From: Cladophialophora immunda
Taxonomy: Eukaryota; Ascomycota; Eurotiomycetes; Chaetothyriales; Herpotrichiellaceae
Length of the DNA stretch: 64,000 nucleotides
Direction of reading: 5' to 3'
Assembly (NCBI RefSeq): GCF_000835495.1
Contig: NW_015622542.1
Location: 5,354,485 to 5,418,484 of the forward strand
The translations under genes were made by a program, and so were the position numbers. Under the pieces are notes generated by a model. It was not told the DNA's origin. It saw nothing but the letters and a program-made list of their open reading frames with translations, and searched no databases. Within the stretch, counting starts at the first letter, position 1. Each line of letters begins with the position of its first letter. Positions 44,741 to 54,044 of the stretch are shown one piece after another.

Positions 44741-46608
44741 TCACAACTTCGCCCTCCTCAGAGCCTCAATCACTTCCTTTGCTCCCCTCTCGCCAGATCG
44801 CAGCGCACCATCCATATACCCTTTCCATTCATAGGCAGTCTCCGTGCCCACGAAATGCACTTTTCCATGGGTCGACCTCAGCGCGTGGTTGTACTTTGTC
44901 ATGATTCCCGGTGGCGCAGCAGGACACGGACAGCCTTGTGCCCACTGGTCGCTTGCCCATTCATGTTCTGTGACCGCCAGAGGCTCCGGAACGTCAACAT
45001 ATGGCCCGAATACGCGCTTAATGTGGGCCAAAATCGCATTGTATCTCTCCTGTTGCGGGAGGAGAGATCCCTTCCGACCGAAATCGCCATTGGTAAAGCA
45101 AGTCAGGGAGAATTGACCTTTCTCGTCGTTACTGGAGTCCCGGCATGTGGTGATGGGGCCCAAGAAGGACATGATAGCCCCGGACAATCCTTTCTTGCGC
45201 CACCAGGGCTCAGAGTACATGACCAGGACCTTTAGGGTATACCCGTGCACGTTGTTCTTCCCAAGTTCGACTTTAGCGGCAGGCAAAGGTGGATCGAAAG
45301 CGATCTCTTTATACAGGACTGTCGGCACAGAGATGATGACCCGTTGACACTTGAAGTCTCCCCTACCTGCCGACACATAGATTCCGTCTGGAGTTTGTGA
45401 TATGTGCCGAACAGGCGAGTTCAGGACGATTGAACCTGGCTTCATCAGACTCGCCAGACCGAGTGATAACGACTGGGTTCCTGTGGCCCATAATGTAAGT
45501 CCATTGCCCGCTTGGTTTATACACGTCTGCTCTGCTCACCTCTGGTAAATCTGAGATACTGCCCACCATCCTTGAAATCGGATCTCATCTGCAGCAGACC
45601 TCCACCACTCTTGCAGTAATCCAAGAAATAGAGCGCACTTATCTCGGATGGCTCTAGGCCGAGCATTGCCCTCGTCCACAGCTTCACAGTTGCAAGCGCT
45701 GTCTCGGATTGAGTCTCCGACTTGCACCATTCTTCCAGGGTTATTTGGTCAAATTGCCCGCTTGAGCCGACAGGGTCCCGGATATCCACTTGTTGGCACA
45801 GTTTCTCAAACAGTTCGCGGATATACACCATGTGTTGGATCCCGTTCGACTCGGGTGCGTTACTGGGTGTTCCGCCATAGGGAAACAATCCTGTGCTGCC
45901 GCCGAGATCCTCCTGGATGATGTGACCCACGGTGTTTTGAACCACAAGCTCGAGACCGAGGAACTTGGCTAGAGCATACGCCTTTGCTTGATTCGTGTCG
46001 TTGATCCAAGCGGCACCAACATCGATAAATTTCTCCTGCCCCAACGGATCAACGGACCAGGTCTTCCCACCCACGCGATCACGAGCCTCAACAACCGCGC
46101 ACGACACGCCAGCCTTTTGCAAGTCATAGGCTGCCTGTAGACCGCTCAGACCAGCTCCGACTACCACCACTTCCACAGTTGTGAGAGGTGCCTGTCTCAC
46201 AGCGGCATACGCCTCAATCTCAAATTTAAAGTCCGGATCCGCCAGTGCGGGAACGGGCACCAGCGTCGTAGCAGGCCGATGGCCATTCAGGAATGCCTTG
46301 AGATGCTTGGTATGCCGACGATGCGCCGGGTCGTAGTCGACGATGTAGTACACCAACTTGAACACGTCCGTGACTTTGGCGCCGGCGGCCTCGAGACAGC
46401 GGCCCAGGTTCGTCATAGCCAGGGCGATCTGCTCGTCAATGTCCTTGGGCACGACCCGGTTGTGGTCGGCACCAACTTGCCCTGCCGTCGCGACGATGCG
46501 GCATGGTCCGCTGGACGTGGCGACGTGCGAGAATATTGGGCGAGAATCGAACGTCTTGTGCGGATCGAGTGTATGCACGCTGGGCGACGTCTTCGGATCA
46601 GGCGACAT
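44741..46608 (-). CDS. RidA/YjgF-flavin amine oxidase fusion protein
   Basis: Exons 45540-46608 and 44741-45480 (59-bp intron) encode 602 residues. Residues about 20-137 are a complete RidA/YjgF domain (IVATAGQVGADHN, QIALAMTNLGRCLEAAGA, FKFEIEAYAAV). After a link of about seven residues comes a flavin amine oxidase: VVVVGAGLSGLQAAYDLQKA at 147-166, RVGGKTWS, DVGAAWIND, TEHEWASDQWAQGC and the C-terminal FAD block GTETAYEWKGYMDGALRSGE. Amine oxidases make imines, and RidA proteins hydrolyse reactive imines and enamines, so one chain could couple both steps (inference). The RidA Arg that normally contacts substrate seems replaced by Thr in RPATTLV. An amidase gene lies 0.7 kb upstream on the same strand. 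Confidence 0.93.
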
Positions 46609-47320
46609 GGTTTGCAGGATACCTTTTGTTCACTGTTCTTGACCTGGACCTTCTTTGATCTCTCCTCCCTTGCTTGTTTCAATACAACTCGGCTCTTCGC
46701 TCACAACGGACCTGAGATATGTATATGTCGTCGATCCTCGGATTTCGACGGCCGGTGCAAGGTCTTACGTGCTACTTTGCCTGCAGCAGCTATGTATATA
46801 TGTGTCCAGAATCGAGAGCAGCGCATCAGCCCCTCTCGAGACCTTCACCGATCGATCAATCATCACCATACGAGGTACGGGGTACGGCCGCGTGCGGAGA
46901 TGTGCATCTCAGTCTAACCTTCAGACTCCGGTGGAAAAGCGCCTGGTAACCGCGCCCCTGATCGGGCAAGAGAGTTGAGCATCGTTGATTGGATATTTTC
47001 ACTACCCCGACCTTCCGCATTCAGAGATTCAGAAGCGCGGTGATGGATGTTGGAGAACGACAAAAGCCTGCCGTTTCTGGAAGGGCACAGTCGCGGCTGA
47101 AGTGAGTCAATTAACTCCCAAGGCAGGTCGAGACGCCCAGAAAGGTGCATACTCTGGCTCCTGTACGCGGACGCTCTTCAGAATGGCACAAAAACTTCCA
47201 GGTGTAGAACGATGTGGGTGAATGTCTAGGCTACACGGATGGCGATGCTGCAAGATTCTATCTGCCACTTTAATGGGCCAAATCCCGTCGAAGACAAACC
47301 ACAGCAACACAGTCTTCGCG
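46609..47320. other. Intergenic, amine-oxidase upstream region
   Basis: 710 bp between the amidase stop and the RidA-amine oxidase start. Presumed promoter of the latter; no gene found. Confidence 0.5.
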
Positions 47321-49354
47321 TCACCCGTTGCAGACTTGGTCTATCTCTTCCGCCACTGCTATAAGTTCTTCATCGCTGAATTGCGGCCGCACGAGCTGGA
47401 TCGTGATGGGTTGATTCTTCCACAGTTCGGGGTCATCTATTCATAATCACAAGCAGTCAGTCTCGTGCGACGGATCGATGCTTTCAAAATCCATCCCACC
47501 GTCTCAGTCTTGTGGATATCTTTGAGAGACACTTACAGATTTCCCAGTTCATCTTGTCAAACACGTTATCCTTGGGGACGTAGTCGGCATCCTTCTTGTC
47601 CTTGTCGAGGTCGACGCGCATCTTCTTCAATGGCAGCACAATGCTGGGGTAGTCGAGCAGGTTCCACAGACTGAAGTATCCCCACCAGACCGGGAAGCCG
47701 TGTGGGAAGCTTGCGGACGGGGCACACGGGCAGATCAGGCAGTCGATAGGGCGTCCAGAACTCGTCCTGGATTTTGTGTTGTACCATGCCTCTGCGAACT
47801 GGTATTTCCATTCCGCTTGCTTCGTGTTGAGCTGAGCCGGAGTCAGCTCTGATGTTTCAAAATGCTGGGACAGAGGGCAATGAGGTAGAGAGCCATCAGT
47901 ATACGTTACCTTGAACAACTCTGGCACGGTCAGGGGCTTGATATCAAATGTCTCCAGGTACCACTTGAAGGTCGGGTAGAGCGGTTCACCTGACGAAGCG
48001 ACTAGGTCCACAGTCTCCTTCGCCCCGGTCTGGAACCATAATCGCCACTGTCGGCAAGTCAGTAGACTGCTTTATGGCGCCAGGAGGGCCGATGCGGCAA
48101 TACACGTACGGTGGCTTGTGCGACTTCCCAACAGTCAAATGGTGGTTTGAATTCGATCACTGCCCCTAGAGTCAGAGGGGGCGATTTGCCAGGGCACACT
48201 TTCGAGATTGCATACCTTCGTGACCGGCCTCTCGCAAACTTGCTGCAGTCTCCTGCAACGCCCTCGCAATAGGTGGTTGTGGGGTCACACACCCGTCCGT
48301 GGCCAGCAAGCCAATGCACAATTTCTCTGTCTTTGCGGGCAGTTGCTTCCAAGGCATCCGCACCGCAGTAGGTTCAAATGGCAGGCCGTGGTGAGTGAGG
48401 AGGATCTCGGCCATGAGTTTCACATCAGCCATGCTGTGGCAGTTCGGTCCCGAGGAGACTTTGATGGAGATTTGCCCGGGCGCAGCCGTTCCCATGCCCC
48501 TCTTCGCCGTTCTGTCAGCGGTCGGCCTCATGGCGTAAAGCCCATTGAAGGTGCCCGGTGCACGAATGCTGCCACCGATGTCGGTTGATGGGCAGAACGG
48601 TGCTCCCCTCATGGCCACGAGACTTCCGTCCCCACCTGAGGAACCGCCGGCAGAGAAGCCTCTGTTGAAAGGGTTCAGCGTGCGACTCCAGAGGTTGCTC
48701 CAGGTTTCGAGGAACATTCCGGTCTGCGGCATCGTCGTGCGAACAAAGAAGACAGCGCCCGCATTTCTCAGCATTTGCACAATCGACGCGTCCGTCGTGC
48801 ACCGATTGTTATACCACGCCACGTAGCCCATTGTCAAGTTCTTATCCTTCATGTGAAAGATATCCTTGATGCCCACGGGCAACCCGTGCAGGGGCCCGAC
48901 TGGGGTGCCCGTCTTTGCCAGCATATCATCCAGTTCCTTTGCTCGCGCCAGAGCCTCGTCCGGAAAGAACGCCGTCAGGCAGTTTACCTGAAGAAGCCGT
49001 CAACAACGGACCTCAATCTCCACTCCCAGCATCACGGTGGGCAGTGCGCGGATGGAGTATGAAGCAGGCATCCAAAACACTTACACACTGGTGTGCAATC
49101 GCGGCCCTTGCGCAGAAGGCTTCGGTCACTTCCACGGAAGACAACCCGCCATCTCTCAGCTGGGCTATCAGCTCGCTGGCCGTCTGCTCCGTGATCAAGA
49201 GCTGTTTCTCCGTAAGCAGTCCACACGTCTGCGGGATGGCACGAACGTCTGTTATAGAAGGGTCCACAGGCTCGGGAAGACGCCATTTGGAGGGGATCGA
49301 GCTCAGTAGATCTGCTTGTGCCTGTGACGCGACGACTTGCCAGTTTTCAGCCAT
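47321..49354 (-). CDS. Amidase signature family enzyme (acetamidase-like)
   Basis: Exons 49085-49354, 48216-48987, 48110-48159, 47537-48047 and 47321-47436 give 572 residues. The amidase Ser-cisSer-Lys machinery is complete: Lys about 131 in GLPVGIKDIF, the glycine/serine loop FSAGGSSGGDGSLVAMRGA with Ser about 207, and the nucleophile Ser about 230 in TDIGGSIRAPG. The start matches fungal acetamidase or general amidase proteins (MAENWQVVASQAQADLLSSI, then LLTEKQLLITE). The C-terminal exon WKNQPITIQLVRPQF...EEIDQV is typical. The enzyme hydrolyses carboxylic amides to acid and ammonia or amine in the cytosol. It lies upstream and codirectional with the RidA-amine oxidase, which could use a released amine. 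Confidence 0.94.
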
Positions 49355-49989
49355 TGCGTGCTGCGAACGGGGGAGGGGACGAAATGCTGGCTCGTGGGTG
49401 AACGAGGTTCAGTCCTGTTGGGGAGAAGCGCTGAGGTGTTGGCCTTATACTACTGCCCATCTTTCTTGGAATCCTGCGTCTTCTTCAATTGAGCAGTAGA
49501 TAACGACAAGGAGCACGATTAGTTCGGTGCGGGGGGGAATTCCCTCTAGTCAAGCCGCCGGATGTCGACGATCGTGGATGTCCGCCTCTGCAAGCGCGGA
49601 TGCCGGAGGATCTTCATGCGCGAATGGGCGTTTAGAAGCATCTGTGACCCATCGTCTTCTCGAAGTGGGCTGGAAAGGGATCGGAATCTCGTATCTCACT
49701 CTCTGGATCGTCGTACGTCGAATGCCCGCCTCTGTTCTTTCATGTCTTGCTGGAGGAGGGGCTCTGTTTTTGCAAAGCTATTGCGAAAAGAGGTCAGCCA
49801 CAGCGGCCAGAGGACCTGTAGGAGATGCGTCGGCGAGAGGTAGTTAAGGATGGAAGGCCAGGAAGGACATGCGAGATACCCAAACCCTCACGGCCTCAGA
49901 CATTACACCAGAGCGGTATCGAAAGTCCAGAGCCAGCTCATCTGTCTTGCCCCCTCCGTAGCGATAGATAGGGCCCGGGCATTGTTGAT
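49355..49989. other. Intergenic, amidase upstream region
   Basis: Upstream of the amidase start; should include its promoter. No gene signature. Confidence 0.45.
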
Positions 49990-50390
49990 GTCTCTCCTTG
50001 GTAGGATACCTCCATCCTGCCCCTCCGCTCGCACAAATCACTCTTGTAGCTCCGGCCTACCTCCTGAGCTTGTCCTTTCACCTCCGCCTTCTCTAGCCCC
50101 CAATAGAATAGCCTTACAAATTGCCCGAGGGCCTTTTTCTCGATCCACCAGAGGGGACTCTTGCCTTACCTGTCTTCTCAGTTCACATCCACATCGAGCC
50201 CGTCCATCAGCGCTTTTACCGTTGATTCATGCCCCATTCCTGCTGCCCGTGACAAAAGGGGTCTGCCCGTACTCGTCTAGGGTATTCTCGTCGGACTCCA
50301 GGCCGCTGGAGGAGGTTGCTCTGCGGTTACTCCGTCCCTATGCACCCAACGTCACCAAGAGCCTGGAGGTCTTGGGCTCATTGTAGCTCC
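49990..50390 (-). pseudogene. Ankyrin-repeat gene relic
   Basis: On the minus strand, one frame reads LLSRAAGMGHESTVKALM followed by DGLDVDVN, a near-consensus ankyrin repeat (TPLxxAAxxGHexvVkaLl). The following repeat start, EDR.GKSPLWW, is interrupted by in-frame stops at 50178-50180 and 50166-50168. The sequence before it (NTLDEYGQTP) belongs to the same repeat but in a shifted frame, so at least one frameshift and two stops have accumulated. No intact start or upstream domain was found. Such repeats are common at the C-terminus of fungal NACHT proteins, so this may be a dead NOD-like gene. Confidence 0.55.
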
Positions 50391-51800
50391 AATATAGAGC
50401 CTCTTCACGCCGATACTTATCTCGATTACCTTTCATAAGGAGGGTGGTTGAGGGTGTTACTGGTTCAGCCGGCGCGGTTCTGAACGAGTTCTAGTTTTTC
50501 CAAGCAGCGAGATCTCTCAGGGGTTAGAATAGTAGTCTTGGCATCGGGAAGGGCATCAAATAAAAGCGGCGAGGCCTTTGCTCGAAATGCCTTAACGTTT
50601 CAACAATTTCGGGGTCGACCTTTTTGCTTTGTTCCTGCAAGCACTGACGCAGAGAGCTGTGGGACACACGCCTTGGTGCGCTGCCCATCAGCTGGAAGAT
50701 AACCAAGAAAGCAAGGACTTCCATGAAAGAGTCTTGTCAGTCCGAAGACTGTCGCGCCAGTGCCACATCAGCGACGCCAAAGAAGGTCCATCGGGAAGTG
50801 GAGGGCAGATCGATTCGATGTGGTCCAGAAAGTCATCAGGGTGCCATCAAACATATACATTTGATCTTCTACTTGCTACTCCGCCAGGTCAAGTAAGTTG
50901 CCAGCACTCGAAAGCGATATTGGAGGCACAGGTAAGCAAGAGCCATTTGGCCTAGGCCAGGGGCTCGACCAGTCTTGGTTCAATCCACTTTGAGTGAAAG
51001 TGCTGGGAATCGTCACTGACAGCAGTCCTATGCTAAATGTGCTTCGGCGAGGATGGGAATCACTCCTCGTTCCAGAGGTCTTACTAGTGTCGCAGAAGCC
51101 TGTAGTGATCTGCTCCACTGGCACGGCACACACGACATCAAGGGCGGCCCTGTCACTTCTCACTCTTTGTACACATAGGAGCGTCGCTTGCCGCCCTGTC
51201 TGTTGCCAACAAGTTCAGTGCATGCTCAGAAGTCTTCACTCCTCGATCCCTGCAGTCGAGGACATGCCGAAGAACGTCCGCGGAAGTAGCCCCCTCGACC
51301 AACGAGCTCTTACATCTCCGGACTTCCGAGGAAGTATGAGTATACCAGACCATGCTGGCTGATCGTAATGGAGGCGCATTTATCAGGGTTGACAAATGCT
51401 GGTAGATTAGCCAACGCGCCCGAAGCGTATCGTTTACCAAATAGATTTCAAAGGTTGTGTAGGCGTTATGTAATTTCGCGCCAAATGGTCCTGAAACCTG
51501 CGACTTACACGAGACTTGGGAACTCTCTTTTTACGTCTCGAAATGTGCCCCATTTCCGCGGTATCTCTACCCCGGCTTTTCACTGGCGTTGGCTAGTACT
51601 CATGCTCATTTTCTACCTTTCTTCGAGGAGAGTTGAGTGGACCCATGCTAGACTAGAAATCGCAGCCACTGCCAGAACGCCCCCAGATCACAAGTCAATT
51701 ACGACCTTGGCCTCAAACCGAGAGAAAAATCGCTCGTCCGCGGGGAAGTTTAAGATTCCCATGCCAACTGCTGCAGACATCATGAATACGTAACGACCAC
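50391..51800. other. Gene-poor stretch, possible further relic sequence
   Basis: 1.4 kb with only short frames. A minus frame at 50524-50724 (with QEQSKKVDPEIVETLRHFEQ) might belong to the same decayed gene as the ankyrin relic, but no family match supports this. Nothing else recognised. Confidence 0.4.
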
Positions 51801-53164
51801 CTATGCGACGTATGGAGGGCAATCGATTTCGCGGAACCTTCTGGGACTCTGACCGCTGTCTGTGCGGTAGAGGATCTGAATCGGTAGAGCCAGGCGGAGC
51901 GTGCAGCGGTATGGTGCCGCTATTCGGACGCGAAGATCAACTCTGTACCGGCGCGAAACCAAGGAGGACTCGAAGCTTGGGACTGGATACTTCAGCTTTC
52001 CAAAGTTGAGGGTCACATGGGCATCTGCTTTCCACTGGTGCTCCAACTCTAGGTTATGATTGTCTCCTGTGAGGGTTAGTAGAAAAATGAGGGTCAAAGT
52101 TGTGCTGCGACGTGCTTACCCTGGAGGGTGGCAGAGGTTTTGGTCCATTTTGAGAACTGCACCGGGACCTCGACCGTGGCGTAGACTCCGAAGTTTCGAC
52201 ATAGTGCGCCGGGAGACGAGAGGTCTTTCAGTGTCGGAGCACTCTCTCTCGGGTCGCTGGATATAAACGTCGAGAACATCAAAGATGCCCTGCACCGACC
52301 TTGGGCCGGGGTTCTGGACTCTTCGCGGACATTCCCTGTCGACCGATCTCCCTGCGTCAAACTTAATGTGGTTGAAAGGACCGTATCGCCTGTGAGTTGA
52401 CTCAGAATTACGGGCGGAGGTTGACAGGCTTCAATTCGCAAGTCTCCAGTGGTACGTCCTCCTGGAAGCCATCGTCTCCGGCGTCGGGACCTTTCCAGTA
52501 AATACTCGCCGGCAAAGTCTGTGACGCAAAAGGGCGGTGAAACATCCAGGGCAGGGATGATCTGAATGGAGCGGCTCCAGCTTGTCACCACTTTGTCTTG
52601 CATGAGAGCCTGAACACGGAGAGTGTAAGTGACGTCGCATTGCCCCTGGCGCCGTGGCTGCAGCACAGGATGCCTTTGTCCAACCTCAAACTGAGGGAGA
52701 GAAGGGGGAAGATCGCGAAGAAACCCACGATTCTGCCCCAGGAGTTCGGACTGTAGGCACTTGGGTACGTCGAAGTGGAAGAAGCACTTTGCGGTGCTCT
52801 TTCTTTGATCTTCAAATCCAATGAAGTCCGTCGCTCTCTTGACGTCGTGCAACTGTAGGAGCTATGATGGAGATTAGCGCGGAAGTCTCATGAGTAGATG
52901 TAAAATACCTTTTGTGCTCGCTGGATGAGGGTATCCGCATACCAATCTAGGCATCGAATGGTAGTAACCAAAAGACCTGGCTCTGTAAGTAGCGCAAAGC
53001 AGCGCGAAGGAGCTCAACCGACCCTCCAGAGTGAGCTTGACTGTGTCGAATTCGGGATTTGTTGAGTCAGCCACAGAGATATAGCCATCAACACCCGCAT
53101 CACCGAGGAAGTAGGCTTCCTTGCCTGTAGGAAGGGTGAGTCCATTGATAAAGATTACCTCCAT
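51801..53164 (-). CDS. Arrestin-like protein
   Basis: Four exons, 53023-53164, 52909-52946, 52120-52861 and 51801-52066, encode 395 residues. The N-terminal lobe shows AYFLGDAGVDGYISVADSTN, then FDTVKLTLE joined by the 38-bp exon 2 (DWYADTLIQRAQ) to LLQLHDVKRATDFIG, typical of fungal arrestin-fold proteins. The middle contains SLPQFEVGQRHPVLQP and CDVTYTLRVQALMQ, the usual end of the N-lobe. The C-lobe has WKADAHVTLNFGKLKYPVPS and SRRYRVDLRV. Fungal arrestin-related proteins link transporters to Rsp5-type ubiquitin ligases, usually through PPxY motifs; no PPxY is evident here, and the protein is short for that class. Assignment rests on pattern, not on catalytic residues. Confidence 0.72.
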
Positions 53165-54044
53165 GCCTACGAGGAATCCCAGACGGCAAAATCAGCTCTC
53201 ACAGGCTTGTGGAATTTTCGAGAATTCCCCTGACAAGTGCAGGCATGGAGCTGCACCGGCTGCGTTTGGGACATTGCATGGAAGTTTCGGACAGAATGGG
53301 CTGGTGATATACATGTTAGTTCTGCGCTGCAAGCCATTTGGGGTCTGGCGTCTCGTCGCGCTTTGATTCGACAGCCCATATTTTCGAGGATGTTCACAAA
53401 TAAGCACCAACTAGATCGGCACAGGCTTTCCGCGGCACATCCTCTCCTCGAGCTCCAGATGCAATGCTTTGGGTTAGGTTGAAAGGGCTGGTGGCTCTAA
53501 TATGGCTGTGGAGAAGGAGACTCCCCCGCCTGGCTATCTGCAGGGCACCTGTTCACGGAACAAACGGAAGTCGTCATTCTGGAATACCAAGAAGCCTTGT
53601 CTAGAGTCCAGGACTTACGTTGTATCAGACGACAGCTGAATATTCCCCCGAGCGCGTGATGACCTCGTATTGCATGGCTTTGCTTTTGTCTACTCAGTGG
53701 AGCCTTAGTGCATCCGCCGAGAGTCACTGCATTCAACCTGATATCCTCCGGAAACGATAGCAAACCTGGATTTTAAGGGTATCCGGTTCTCTTGCATTAT
53801 TTGCGCTTGAACGGAGAAGCGAACCTGCTCTACGGTTAGCTGGTATGGGCGATCTACTTGGTGGATGGCTGACTTGTGCGAGCTACTCACCAAAGGTTCT
53901 GGGAATCGTAGCCTCCTGCGCCGTTCCCATTTCATACCGTTGCTGCGCCCATACACTGAAAGTTCATACACAACCCTTTTAATGCAAGGTGGATCGGTAA
54001 CCTGTTGGCTTTGCCTTAAAATTCGGCCGGAGTCGATGTCTTCC
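53165..54044 (-). other. Unassigned coding-like sequence
   Basis: Between the arrestin-like and Zn2Cys6 genes, minus-strand frames read CIKRVVYELSVYGRSNGMKW (about 53890-53995), QVRFSVQAQIMQENRIPLKS (about 53770-53830) and SFPEDIRLNAVTLGGCTKAP (about 53695-53757). The first is followed by a plausible GTGAGT donor, with a CTAAC branch and TAG acceptor before the second. I could not build a complete gene with a start codon. It may be a relic or an unrecognised small multi-exon gene. Confidence 0.3.

Noticed and set aside
49850..50386. 178-codon plus-strand frame
   Set aside because: It is antisense to the ankyrin relic, whose repeat pattern on the minus strand explains the sequence better.
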